Below are positions 48,384-57,216 of a stretch of DNA of 64,000 nucleotides, in pieces. The stretch covers positions 25,716-89,715 of the forward strand of contig JABHYO010000187.1 in NCBI GenBank assembly GCA_018656865.1, written 5' to 3'. Position 1 is the stretch's first letter; each line of letters opens with the position of its first letter. The DNA comes from Gammaproteobacteria bacterium (GTDB lineage Bacteria > Pseudomonadota > Gammaproteobacteria > Pseudomonadales > Azotimanducaceae). The notes beneath the pieces are model-generated. The model was not told the origin of the DNA. It made no database searches and was given only the letters and a program-made list of their open reading frames with translations. Both the position numbers and the translations under genes were made by a program.

Positions 48384-49055
48384 CTATTTTGGCAAATGAC
48401 GCGGAAGGAGTTTGGCGAGGGCATCGGCGATGAAACCAATAAACAGAGTATCCATGTTAGAACTAAAATAGTTGGGGTCGCCACTGCCTATGGCGAGTAG
48501 TGCTAACTGTTTGTTGCGTTGTTTTACTGAAAGAACGGCAGCTGATTTCACTTTCTGACTCTGATGGCGAAAGAGAAAATCCTGTTCGGTGGGTCTCAGA
48601 ACTCCCAGAGTAGGCTCTTTTGCCCGCATCAGTGCACCAACGTAGTCCCTGGCGGTGTCTTTATGAACGCGGGAGGTGAAATGATTGATCTGTCTCGGCT
48701 TACCGAAGACGATAAGGGAATAAGCCTTGCACTTAAAATCACGTTTCAAACCCTTTTCCAGTGCTGTAAAAAAGGCACTGCTGCGGTTGGCCGCCATCAG
48801 GTCAAGAACCAGTTTTCGACTTTTGTCAAAGATCTCCTTGTTGCTTTCAGCTGCCTCGACAAATTCCTTAAGTTGTTTTTTGGACTTGCGCTGCCTATCC
48901 CGCATCACATCCATCTGTTTTTCGACTAACGAAATCGTACCCTTCCGGTTGTCGGGCAGCTTCATCTTTGTCAGAAGGCTTTCATGGGAGAGAAAAAACT
49001 CGGGGTTAGCTGCGAGAAAAGATGCGACGTCCTTGTCGTTGATCTCAGTTGTCAT
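48384..49055 (-). CDS. DUF484 family protein
   Basis: A 223-residue protein with an N-terminal helical part (DKDVASFLAANPEFFLSHESLLTKM), a probable coiled coil around residues 45-75, and a GAF-like C-terminal domain. It lies between dapF and xerC, as in E. coli and Pseudomonas, and overlaps dapF by four bases. Function is not known; the conserved neighbourhood suggests co-expression with xerC. Confidence 0.87.
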   Translation of the reverse strand: MTTEINDKDVASFLAANPEFFLSHESLLTKMKLPDNRKGTISLVEKQMDVMRDRQRKSKKQLKEFVEAAESNKEIFDKSRKLVLDLMAANRSSAFFTALEKGLKRDFKCKAYSLIVFGKPRQINHFTSRVHKDTARDYVGALMRAKEPTLGVLRPTEQDFLFRHQSQKVKSAAVLSVKQRNKQLALLAIGSGDPNYFSSNMDTLFIGFIADALAKLLPRHLPK

Positions 49056-49891
49056 ATCTGCAGTCGCCCCTCGTATACTCGGCAGGCAGGTCCGGTCATC
49101 TTAATAGATGAGTCATCACCGGCCCAGCTTATACAGAGTTTACCCCCTGTGAGTTCGACTTCCACATCTTCATCGAGTAACCCCTGAAGTCTGCCGGCTA
49201 CGACGGCAGCGCAGGCACCTGTGCCGCAGGCTTTGGTTTCTCCGACCCCGCGTTCGAATACGCGCAAACGGATACTATTTCTGGACACTATCTGCATAAA
49301 ACCCACATTGACCCGTTCCGGAAACCTCGGGTGGGATTCGATCAGCTGGCCCAGTTCTGCAACCCGGGCGGTATCGATATCTTCCACCTTGAGCACGGCA
49401 TGGGGGTTGCCAACATTGACGACAGCAGCTTGCACGGTTTCATCGAGGCCGGGTGCCAGACACAGGTCATAGAGAATCTGCGGCGAGTCCGCGATGAAAG
49501 GTACCTTTGCTGGTTGTAATACCGGATGACCCATTTCCACGGTGATGTTGCCGTCTTTCTGCAGTGTGCAGGTAATTTCACCACTACTGGTCTGAAGTTT
49601 GATTGTCGATTTTGTGGTCAGCCCCTGATCCCTTACGAACCGGAGAAAACATCTGGCGCCGTTGCCACATTGCTCAGCCTCCGACCCATCGGCATTGTAG
49701 ATCGAGTAACGGAAATCGGCGTCGGGGTTGTCCGGGGGTGTGACAGTTAGCAACTGATCGAAGCCGATGCCAGTGCGCCGGTCGGAAAGATCGCGGATAG
49801 TGCTCTGGTTTAGATGGGCGCGCTGGGAGATCAGGTCAACGATCATAAAGTCGTTGCCGAGGCCGTGCATTTTTGTGAATCGAAGTAACAT
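49052..49891 (-). CDS. dapF: Diaminopimelate epimerase
   Basis: A 279-residue enzyme that converts LL- to meso-diaminopimelate for lysine and peptidoglycan. It starts LLRFTKMHGLGNDFMIVD. The two catalytic cysteines are in SEAEQCGNGARCFLRF and GETKACGTGACAAVVA. The ATG at 49891 is the family start; the open frame extends upstream into lysA but that part does not resemble DapF. It follows lysA by seven bases and is co-transcribed. Confidence 0.95.
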   Translation of the reverse strand: MLLRFTKMHGLGNDFMIVDLISQRAHLNQSTIRDLSDRRTGIGFDQLLTVTPPDNPDADFRYSIYNADGSEAEQCGNGARCFLRFVRDQGLTTKSTIKLQTSSGEITCTLQKDGNITVEMGHPVLQPAKVPFIADSPQILYDLCLAPGLDETVQAAVVNVGNPHAVLKVEDIDTARVAELGQLIESHPRFPERVNVGFMQIVSRNSIRLRVFERGVGETKACGTGACAAVVAGRLQGLLDEDVEVELTGGKLCISWAGDDSSIKMTGPACRVYEGRLQI

Positions 49892-49898
49892 GGCTTTC

Positions 49899-51140
49899 TC
49901 ACTGGCGCCGTAGGCTTTCGAGGGCCAACTGATCCTCGATGGTTTCGCGACGGCGTATACACCTGTGTTCGCTACCCGTGACGAGTATCTCGGCGGCCCT
50001 ACCCCGGGAATTATAGTTCGAGGACATGACAAAACCGTAGGCTCCGGCAGATAAAATTGCCAGCAGATCATTCTCTTCGAGACATATTTCCCTGTCCTTT
50101 GCCAGGAAGTCTCCTGTCTCACAGACCGGGCCGACAATATCCCAGGACTTTCGGTCTTGATCATGCTCGTGAACCGGGGTGACTTCCTGCCAGGCGCCAT
50201 ACAGTGCCGGGCGGATCAAATCGTTCATGGCAGCATCAATGACCGCAAAGTTCCTGTCTTCGTTCGACTTCAGGGTGTTTACGCGAGTGAGCAGCAACCC
50301 GGCGTTAGCCACGATAATACGGCCTGGCTCGAACAGCAGTGATTGTGGCCGCCCGCTCATGCTCTGCGTGATAGCTGCCGCAAAGGATTCTGTATCAAGG
50401 GGTTCTTCGTCCCGGTAGCGGACACCCAGACCGCCACCCAGATCCAGGTGATTGATTTCAATACCCTGGCTCTCCAGTTCATCGCAGAGTTCCAGTAGCT
50501 TCCTTAGCGCATCCAGAAAGGGTTCGAGTTCCGTAATTTGCGACCCGATGTGGCAGTCAATACCGACAATATCAAGCCATGGGTCCTTTGCCGCCTGCTG
50601 GTACATGGCAAGCGCCTCTGTCGCTGAGACTCCGAACTTGTTTTCTTTGAGACCGGTCGCGATATAAGGGTGGGTTTTTGGATCGACATCGGGATTGACC
50701 CGAACGGAAACCGGGGCCCGTAATTGCTTTGCCGCAGCGATTGAGGCGACCCGCTGCAGTTCGGATGCCGATTCTATATTGAGACAGCCAATACCACTCG
50801 TCAGCGCGTACTCAATTTCCCAGTTTTGCTTGCCGACGCCAGAAAAAACCACGCGACGGGCTTCACCGCCGGCTCTAAGCACACGCGTCAGTTCACCGCC
50901 AGAAACGATATCGAAACCGGCACCAAGTTCAGCTAACAGCTGCAGAATGGAGATGTTCGAGCAGGCCTTGACCGCATAGCAGACGGTGTGTGGATGCGTG
51001 GCGAACGCACTATCGAATGCCTCGTAAGCAGAACGGATTGCTGTTTCCGAGTATATATATGTGGGGGTGCCATGTTGTTCGGCAATCTCAGTGAGCGACA
51101 CCTGCTCCATGTAGAGATCACCGTCGACGCGGTGCAACAT
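49899..51140 (-). CDS. lysA: Diaminopimelate decarboxylase
   Basis: A PLP fold-type III enzyme of 413 residues, the last step of lysine synthesis. The PLP lysine is in CYAVKACSN; HLDLGGGLGVRY and EPGRIIVANAG bind cofactor phosphate; the substrate cysteine is in GPVCETGDFLA. It is preceded by lptM by two bases and followed by dapF, giving lptM-lysA-dapF-DUF484-xerC-yigB as one direction-linked block. Confidence 0.96.
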   Translation of the reverse strand: MLHRVDGDLYMEQVSLTEIAEQHGTPTYIYSETAIRSAYEAFDSAFATHPHTVCYAVKACSNISILQLLAELGAGFDIVSGGELTRVLRAGGEARRVVFSGVGKQNWEIEYALTSGIGCLNIESASELQRVASIAAAKQLRAPVSVRVNPDVDPKTHPYIATGLKENKFGVSATEALAMYQQAAKDPWLDIVGIDCHIGSQITELEPFLDALRKLLELCDELESQGIEINHLDLGGGLGVRYRDEEPLDTESFAAAITQSMSGRPQSLLFEPGRIIVANAGLLLTRVNTLKSNEDRNFAVIDAAMNDLIRPALYGAWQEVTPVHEHDQDRKSWDIVGPVCETGDFLAKDREICLEENDLLAILSAGAYGFVMSSNYNSRGRAAEILVTGSEHRCIRRRETIEDQLALESLRRQ

Positions 51141-51142
51141 GG

Positions 51143-51292
51143 TTATTTATCCTGCTCGCGGCGGTGCTGATCTTCTTCAGTAGTGGTGTCCATAGTTTCC
51201 TGACCCTCATCCGGTAGATAAAGGGGGCCCTTCTGACCGCACGCAGTCAGCAGAAAGAATGTAAATGTCATGGTCAGGAAACGCATGATCAT
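51143..51292 (-). CDS. lptM: Small LPS-assembly lipoprotein LptM (YifL)
   Basis: About 49 residues. The signal peptide MTFTFFLLTAC ends in a lipobox with the lipidated cysteine, followed at once by GQKGPLYLP, the conserved LptM/YifL motif. The rest is a short acidic tail. LptM helps oxidative maturation of the LptD-LptE translocon in E. coli. Starts at 51292 or 51286 are both possible; the longer frame from 51361 lacks a proper signal peptide. It lies next to lysA and divergent from cyaY, as in E. coli. Confidence 0.85.
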   Translation of the reverse strand: MIMRFLTMTFTFFLLTACGQKGPLYLPDEGQETMDTTTEEDQHRREQDK

Positions 51293-51348
51293 CGAGTCAA
51301 AACCCAGGGAGCGTGCAGTATACTCTAAAATTTGGCGGAGCATCGACG

Positions 51349-51660
51349 TTGGACGACGCAACTTTTACCGAACTCGTGGATGGTGTATTCATGGAGATCG
51401 AAGACAGGATCGACGAACTGGATGCTGATATTGACGTTGATTCCTCGGGGGGCATCCTGAACCTTACGCTCGAAGACGACAGCAGCATCATTCTCAGTCG
51501 TCAGATCGGTAGTCATGAAATCTGGGTAGCGGCAAAGTCTGGTGGGTTTCATCTGCGCAATGTGGATGATGACTGGCAATGCGATGCCACCGGTGAAAAT
51601 CTGAAGACACTGGTTGATCGGGTGTTTACCGAGCAGGCCGGTGAGGTGCTGTTTGGGTAA
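51349..51660 (+). CDS. cyaY: Iron donor protein CyaY (frataxin)
   Basis: A bacterial frataxin that modulates Fe-S cluster assembly. The acidic ridge is visible in DATFTELVDGVFMEIEDRIDE, followed by DVDSSGGILNLTLEDDSSIILSRQ and HEIWVAAKSGGFHL. The TTG at 51349 has GGAG eight bases upstream and gives 103 residues (E. coli 106). A GTG at 51313 would give 115 residues but overlaps the likely -10 box TATACT at 51319-51324, so the TTG start is preferred. Confidence 0.88.
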   Translation: MDDATFTELVDGVFMEIEDRIDELDADIDVDSSGGILNLTLEDDSSIILSRQIGSHEIWVAAKSGGFHLRNVDDDWQCDATGENLKTLVDRVFTEQAGEVLFG

Positions 51661-51691
51661 TCCATGCCTGAACGGTCACCTTGGAGTTTCC

Positions 51692-51804
51692 GCCGATAGT
51701 GGCGGGTGTGCACTTGCCGCACCGGCATGAACCCTTCCCTGGGGCCTGACTTTCGGACGTCCTGTCCTCGAGTCTGCGTCAAGCACACACCCGCCAAGAT
51801 CGGC
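51692..51804. other. Structured intergenic element, copy 2
   Basis: TGGCGGGTGTG at 51700-51710 pairs with CACACCCGCCA at 51786-51796; after a CA/CA internal loop, CTTG at 51713-51716 pairs with CAAG at 51780-51783. An outer stem pairs GCCGAT at 51692-51697 with ATCGGC at 51799-51804. The core keeps GCACCGGC, GGGGCCTGACTTTCGG, CTCGAG and TGCGTCAAG seen in copy 1 at 37895-38022. The small inner hairpin of copy 1 is missing here. It lies between convergent cyaY and argH. Confidence 0.8.
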
Positions 51805-51839
51805 TCGTGTGTCAGGAACGTATTCTATGACGGGAATTG

Positions 51840-53225
51840 CTAGCTGATTCTTTTTCTTGCCCTGGCGATCGCGTCAGTTACCTGCCCGGGCGCAGTGCCG
51901 CCGATATGATCTCTGGCTGACAATGATCCTTCAAGCGTAAGGACATCAAATACGTCTTGTTCGATCAGGTTGGATGCAGACGTCAACTGATCGAGAGGCA
52001 GTTCCGACAAATCGAGCCCGCTTTCAATACCCTGAGCCACCAGCTTGCCAACCACATCATGAGCATCGCGAAAGGGCAGACCCTTTTTCACCAGGTAGTC
52101 GGCGAGATCCGTGGCAGTCGCGTAACCTTTGAGAGTTGCTGCACGCATCGCGTCCCGTTGCGGCATGATGGCCGGAATCATATCGGCAAAGGCGGTTAGA
52201 CAGCCAAGCACCGTATTGACGGTGTCAAAGAGCGGTTCCTTGTCTTCCTGATTGTCTTTGTTGTAGGCGAGGGGCTGACCCTTCATCAGTGTCAGCAGGC
52301 TCATCAGAGAACCGAATACGCGCCCGGTCTTGCCGCGTACCAGTTCCGGAACGTCGGGGTTCTTCTTCTGGGGCATGATTGATGAACCGGTACAGAAGCG
52401 GTCCGGCAGTTCGATAAATCCGAACTGGGGTGACGTCCACAGGATCATCTCTTCTGCCCAGCGTGACAGGTGCATCAGAAGTAAGCTGGCATCGGCGCAG
52501 AATTCAATGGCGAAGTCCCGATCACTGACAGCATCAAGTGAGTTCTCGCTAACGCTATCAAAGCCAAGCAGTTCGGCAGTCATCTGTCTGTCGATGGGAT
52601 AAGTAGTGCCCGCCAGCGCAGCGGCGCCCAATGGTAGGGTGTTGACTCTTTTTCGGCAGTCAAGGAAGCGTGCATGGTCTCGCTCGATCATCTCAAACCA
52701 CGCCATAAGATGGTGGGCGAAAGAAATCGGCTGTGCTACCTGCAGGTGTGTGAAACCCGGCATGATGGTTTCGGTCTCACCGGCTGCCAGATTGAGAATA
52801 CCTTCTTGTGTTCGCCTGATACCGGTACAGACCTGATCGATCATATCGCGAAGATAAAGTCGGATATCGGTCGCTACCTGGTCGTTTCGAGACCTGCCCG
52901 TATGCAATTTTTTACCGACCTCGCCGATTCGATCCGTTAATGCTTTCTCCACATTCATGTGGATGTCTTCCAGCGCGACCGACCATTTGAACTGGTCGGT
53001 TCTGATCTCGTCTCCGATGACCTTCAGCCCTTCTCTGATCTGACCGAGTTCGTTATCCGTGAGAACACCCACAGAGGCAAGCATAGTGGCGTGCGCGATC
53101 GAGCCCTCTATGTCATAGAGAGCCAAAACCTGATCGAACTCAATGGAGGCGGTAAAGGATTCAACGAAAGCATCAGTTGCTTCCGTGAACCTGCCATCCC
53201 AGAGTTTGTCGTTTTTATCGGACAA
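51840..53225 (-). CDS. argH: Argininosuccinate lyase
   Basis: Splits argininosuccinate into arginine and fumarate; about 461 residues. Conserved regions are [59 protein letters not shown]-like [12 protein letters not shown], and the signature [12 protein letters not shown]. The usual LWGGRF is LWDGRF here. The TTG at 53225 (giving LSDKNDKLW) fits the family; GTG at 53237 and ATG at 53303 are alternatives. argH before algZ-algR matches Pseudomonas. Confidence 0.94.
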   Translation of the reverse strand: MSDKNDKLWDGRFTEATDAFVESFTASIEFDQVLALYDIEGSIAHATMLASVGVLTDNELGQIREGLKVIGDEIRTDQFKWSVALEDIHMNVEKALTDRIGEVGKKLHTGRSRNDQVATDIRLYLRDMIDQVCTGIRRTQEGILNLAAGETETIMPGFTHLQVAQPISFAHHLMAWFEMIERDHARFLDCRKRVNTLPLGAAALAGTTYPIDRQMTAELLGFDSVSENSLDAVSDRDFAIEFCADASLLLMHLSRWAEEMILWTSPQFGFIELPDRFCTGSSIMPQKKNPDVPELVRGKTGRVFGSLMSLLTLMKGQPLAYNKDNQEDKEPLFDTVNTVLGCLTAFADMIPAIMPQRDAMRAATLKGYATATDLADYLVKKGLPFRDAHDVVGKLVAQGIESGLDLSELPLDQLTSASNLIEQDVFDVLTLEGSLSARDHIGGTAPGQVTDAIARARKRIS

Positions 53226-53422
53226 AAGATGACTCACATGAATGGGAGCGGCGATTATAGCAGTATGGCATTGGTTAGTTGCTATAAGAGAATTGGAGAC
53301 CACGGTGCTGGTTTCCTGATAACCTGCTTCTCAACAAACTAACGATATTGAATTGTCGCACCGAGTAGCCGCAATAGGCGGCACATTTCGACAGAAACCA
53401 GTTAGAGGCATAGTCCCCCGGT

Positions 53423-54472
53423 ATGTCAGACTCCAAACCGACAAAACAAGAGACCGAACAGGCGGATTTCTTTCTGCCTGATCTTTGCCAGGCCCAGAGT
53501 ATATTGTTCCTCGTGCTGATAGCGGAGCTGCTGGTATTGGTGCAGGTACTGTATGCGTCATCGTTTTTTGCCTTTGACTGGATTGCCCTGGGACTAACTT
53601 CGCTGTTTGTGCAGTGGCTGGTTCTCATTTCCGCGGCCCTTTTATGTAACATCCGACCTTGGTTGATGAAGATGAGCGTGGCGCGCGCGACTATTGTTGC
53701 CTATGTCCTCATCTTATTTATCACTTTGACCTTCAGTGTGATTGCGGAATTTCTACTCTATGGTTATGAGCTGACTACAAAAGGCTGGGGTAGAATTCTG
53801 CGAAATCTGGTGGTCGCGGTGATTATGACGGGCATCGCATTTCGATACTTTTTTCTCAGCCACCAGCTAAGAATCCAGGAGCAGGCAGAACTGACCTCAA
53901 GGATTCAGGCACTGCAGTCCAGAATACGCCCCCACTTCCTGTTTAATTCCATGAACATCATTGCCAGTCTGATCGCCATCGATCCGGATCTGGCAGAAGA
54001 AGTTGTCGAAGATCTGTCCGTGCTGTTCAGAGCAAGTCTGGACGAAGCGACCGGCGAGCCTGTGCGTCTCGATGAGGAAATTAGCCTCTGTGAGAAGTAT
54101 CTCCACATCGAGTCATTGCGTCTGGATGATCGTCTCGAGGTGGAGTGGCAGGTTGACGTGGATACCACCGCCACCAGAATTCCCTTGTTGACCCTGCAGC
54201 CTTTGCTGGAAAACGCTGTCTATCATGGTATCCAGCCACTGCCTGAAGGCGGGCTAGTGACGGTAGGGCTAAAGTCCAGGGGGGATCTGGTCGAAATTAC
54301 CATTACAAACCCGGTTTCGGACAAAGAACAACGACATGAACGCGGGAATCGCATGGCCCTTGAAAACATCCGCAATCGTATGTCCGCGGTATATGGGCCT
54401 GATGCCAGCCTGACCACAGAACAGACTGATCAGCACTTCGTCACCAGGCTTTTGTACCCAGGGACCTCCTGA
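53423..54472 (+). CDS. algZ: LytS-type sensor histidine kinase, AlgZ/FimS-like
   Basis: A 349-residue membrane sensor. Four hydrophobic helices lie at about residues 26-48, 53-75, 89-114 and 126-146. The His_kinase domain follows, with His171 in IRPHFLFNSMNIIASL and the N-box in LLTLQPLLENAVYHGI. A glycine-rich G-box is weak, as in Pseudomonas AlgZ. It is divergent from argH and precedes algR, the same arrangement as in Pseudomonas, where the pair controls twitching and alginate. The downstream targets here are unknown. Confidence 0.9.
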   Translation: MSDSKPTKQETEQADFFLPDLCQAQSILFLVLIAELLVLVQVLYASSFFAFDWIALGLTSLFVQWLVLISAALLCNIRPWLMKMSVARATIVAYVLILFITLTFSVIAEFLLYGYELTTKGWGRILRNLVVAVIMTGIAFRYFFLSHQLRIQEQAELTSRIQALQSRIRPHFLFNSMNIIASLIAIDPDLAEEVVEDLSVLFRASLDEATGEPVRLDEEISLCEKYLHIESLRLDDRLEVEWQVDVDTTATRIPLLTLQPLLENAVYHGIQPLPEGGLVTVGLKSRGDLVEITITNPVSDKEQRHERGNRMALENIRNRMSAVYGPDASLTTEQTDQHFVTRLLYPGTS

Positions 54473-54671
54473 ATCTTCCTAATTCCACCTTTTTTTGCCA
54501 AAAGTGTGCACTACGTCGCAGTTTTCTTGCCGAAAACGAGTAATTTGAACCACATGGCGGAACTGCCGCTGGCAGAAATGCAGCAGGTAGGGAGTCGCCG
54601 GAGATGGTTTAGTGAGTTGGATGTTTTTCGTGAGAGAAACACGTACAGGGATACTAGAGAGGTAAATGCAG

Positions 54672-55412
54672 ATGAGAGTCTTGGTCGTTGATGATGAGAA
54701 GCTCGCAAGGGAAAGACTGATCCGTATGGTAGATACCTTCGATGGGTACGAGGTTGCGGGAGTTGCTGACTCGGGTGAGGAAGCGGTTCGACAGGCAATC
54801 AAAGTTGAGCCCGATATCGTCCTGCTGGATATCAGGATGCCGGGAATGGATGGAATGGAGGCCGGGAAACAGCTATCGACTCTGGCTACGCCACCGGCCG
54901 TTATTTACTGTACCGCGTTCGGTGAACATGCGATTGAAGCCTTTGAGGTTAATGCGACGGCATATTTAATGAAACCGGTTAGACGCGAAGCCCTGAACGA
55001 GGCGCTTGGTAGTGCAGCGAGAGTGAACAAGGTTCAGATGGAAGCCATGCTTGGCAAAGATGAATTGCCTAAGGCGAGATCAAGGACGCATATCAGCGCC
55101 AAGACGCGACGTGGCATTGAGCTGATACCGCTGACTGAAGTAAAGTTTTTTCAGGCGGACCATAAATATGTGACTGTGCGCCATGAAGGCGGCGAAGTGC
55201 TGATTGATGACACTTTGCGTGATCTCGAGTGTGAATTTGGTGACAGGGTTGTTCGGATTCATCGAAACGCGCTGATCATGATGGACCACCTTGAGGGGCT
55301 TGAGCGGGACCCGTCTGGTCACTATCAGGTGAGGATGCGCGGCGTTGAGGAACGTCTGGATGTGAGTCGCCGCCATGTATCAGGACTACGCCGACTGGTG
55401 CAAAGCCTGTAA
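54672..55412 (+). CDS. algR: LytTR-family response regulator, AlgR-like
   Basis: A 246-residue regulator with a receiver domain (VLVVDDEKLARERL, phospho-acceptor Asp53 in VLLDIRMPGMDG, the T/S in YCTAFGEHA and Lys in YLMKPVRR) and a C-terminal LytTR DNA-binding domain (ELIPLTEVKFFQADHKYVTV, VVRIHRNALI). GAGAGG lies nine bases before the ATG at 54672, favoured over the ATG six bases earlier. It is probably paired with the AlgZ-like kinase 199 bases upstream. Confidence 0.92.
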   Translation: MRVLVVDDEKLARERLIRMVDTFDGYEVAGVADSGEEAVRQAIKVEPDIVLLDIRMPGMDGMEAGKQLSTLATPPAVIYCTAFGEHAIEAFEVNATAYLMKPVRREALNEALGSAARVNKVQMEAMLGKDELPKARSRTHISAKTRRGIELIPLTEVKFFQADHKYVTVRHEGGEVLIDDTLRDLECEFGDRVVRIHRNALIMMDHLEGLERDPSGHYQVRMRGVEERLDVSRRHVSGLRRLVQSL

Positions 55413-55576
55413 TTAATAGCCCTTCAGTGAGGCAGGCGCGTTACCGGACTCAACAGTACCCCGGCCACGGTACTTTCTGGTGGCGCTAGTGGAATCCTGT
55501 GCCCTGTTGTAAAAACTTCGGTTGTCATTCGCTGCCAATCTTCTTAATGTTGCCTCAAATTCTGGTCGATCGTTCC

Positions 55577-56488
55577 ATGAAAACATTACGTATTGCTACG
55601 CGTCAGAGTGCATTAGCGCTGTGGCAGGCCAATCATGTCAAAGGTTTGCTGGAGACACACCATCACGAACTGAATTGTGAGATCGTCGGCATGACGACAG
55701 AAGGAGACCGAAACAAGGTGTCGCCACTTAGCCAGATGGGTGGAAAGGGAGTTTTTGTCAAGGAGTTGGAGTCAGCTCTTCTCGAGGGTGGAGCCGATAT
55801 TGCGGTTCATTCGATGAAAGATATGCCAGGCGAACTACCGGAAGGTCTCGAGATAGCCGCTATCGTCGAGCGTGCCAGTCCGAAAGATGCCTTTGTCGCC
55901 AATACTTTTGACAGCCTGGCGCATCTACCGAGTGGCGCCACAGTGGGGTCGAGCAGTCTAAGACGGGTGCTGCAGATTCGGGAGGCATATCCCAGCCTGG
56001 ACTTCAGGGAGCTGCGCGGCAATGTCGATACAAGATTAAGAAAGCTCGATGAGGGTCAATACGATGCCATCATCCTCGCCGTTGCCGGACTTGAGAGACT
56101 CGGTCTTGGTGAACGCGTTACTTCTGAAGTGCCGACGGATGTTTGTATTCCGGCGGCGGGACAGGGCGCTGTTGGTATTGAGTGTCGGCAGGACGATGTA
56201 TCAATCAGGGAACTGTTGGCATCTATCAATCATGAGGCGACTTCTGTTTGTGTCAGTGCTGAGCGTCGTGTCACCCTGGCCCTCGGTGCCACCTGCAATC
56301 TTCCAATCGCGGTTTTTGCCAATGTCACCGGTGCGGAGATAGAGATCAGTTCCTTCGTATCCAATCCAGCTGGAGACAGTGTAATTCGAGAACGTATCTC
56401 CGGGCCCGAAATCGAGTCAGGTCTGCTTGCGGCAGAACTGGGAGATCGCCTGCTTGGCCGCGGTGCTGATCGACTAATCGCGCAGTAG
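55577..56488 (+). CDS. hemC: Porphobilinogen deaminase (hydroxymethylbilane synthase)
   Basis: Joins four porphobilinogens in tetrapyrrole synthesis; about 303 residues. The start MKTLRIATRQSALALWQA is conserved. Catalytic Asp is in HSMKDMPGELPEG, and the dipyrromethane-binding cysteine is in LALGATCNLPIAV. SSSLRRVLQI and ELRGNVDTRL bind substrate. The upstream in-frame GTG at 55499 adds unconserved residues. It begins hemC-hemD-hemX-hemY. Confidence 0.96.
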   Translation: MKTLRIATRQSALALWQANHVKGLLETHHHELNCEIVGMTTEGDRNKVSPLSQMGGKGVFVKELESALLEGGADIAVHSMKDMPGELPEGLEIAAIVERASPKDAFVANTFDSLAHLPSGATVGSSSLRRVLQIREAYPSLDFRELRGNVDTRLRKLDEGQYDAIILAVAGLERLGLGERVTSEVPTDVCIPAAGQGAVGIECRQDDVSIRELLASINHEATSVCVSAERRVTLALGATCNLPIAVFANVTGAEIEISSFVSNPAGDSVIRERISGPEIESGLLAAELGDRLLGRGADRLIAQ

Positions 56489-56491
56489 TTC

Positions 56492-57208
56492 ATGGCAACG
56501 CCGGTACTGCTGACGCGACCCGAGGGTGAAAATGAGGAGATAGCCACCAGGCTGCGCCAAAGTGGCCTGAAAGTTATTCTGCGCCCCCTTTTAGAACTGT
56601 CAGAACGCCCCGCTACTTCTGAAGATAAAACCAAAGCCATGAATATCGACCTTCAGGATGCGGTCATATTTGTCAGCAAGAGTGCAGTAAGGTTTGCGAT
56701 CCCATTGCTGGAAAGTTATTGGCCTCAGTGGCCTGTTGCGCCAGCATGGTTTGCCGTAGGCAGTGGAACTGCTGCTGCGCTGTCGACTTTTGATATCGGA
56801 GCACTTTATCCGGAAGTGGCCGGTAGTGAGGGACTGCTTGATTTGCCGCAATTTGCCGATGTCTTCGGGAAGAAAGTGCTGATCGTCCGGGGTGTTGGCG
56901 GTCGTCAATTACTGGCGGAGGAATTGGTCAGGCGAGGAGCTAGCGTAGCGTACTGGGAGGTATATGAGCGCAAGCAGCTGACCTATGAGAACTGGATGGA
57001 TCTACCGGCGCAATCCATCGTGGTGGCGACCAGTGTCGAGGCGTTGGAAAGCCTGGCTCATCAGCTCGGTGATCAGGTAAGGGATCTGCGACTTGTGGTG
57101 GTCTCAAAGCGCATCGCAGATAAGGCCGATGGCTTCGCCAGTGTCACAATTGCCGGTGGAGCTTCTGATCAGGCTCTGTATGATGCGATTGTTGAACTGT
57201 CACAATAA
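56492..57208 (+). CDS. hemD: Uroporphyrinogen-III synthase
   Basis: Cyclises hydroxymethylbilane with inversion of ring D; 238 residues. Sequence conservation in this family is low, but LLTRPEGENEEIATRLRQ, VIFVSKSAVRFA, FAVGSGTAAAL, SEGLLDLPQF and VLIVRGVGGRQLL are recognisable. It starts three bases after the hemC stop, which supports the call. Confidence 0.93.
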   Translation: MATPVLLTRPEGENEEIATRLRQSGLKVILRPLLELSERPATSEDKTKAMNIDLQDAVIFVSKSAVRFAIPLLESYWPQWPVAPAWFAVGSGTAAALSTFDIGALYPEVAGSEGLLDLPQFADVFGKKVLIVRGVGGRQLLAEELVRRGASVAYWEVYERKQLTYENWMDLPAQSIVVATSVEALESLAHQLGDQVRDLRLVVVSKRIADKADGFASVTIAGGASDQALYDAIVELSQ

Positions 57209-57216
57209 CTTCCGCT

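Noticed and set aside
49892-50200. 103-residue upstream extension of dapF
   Set aside because: It lies wholly inside lysA in another frame and does not resemble DapF.
51313-51348. GTG start of cyaY at 51313
   Set aside because: It overlaps a likely -10 box and adds residues absent from the family; the TTG at 51349 has a well-spaced GGAG.
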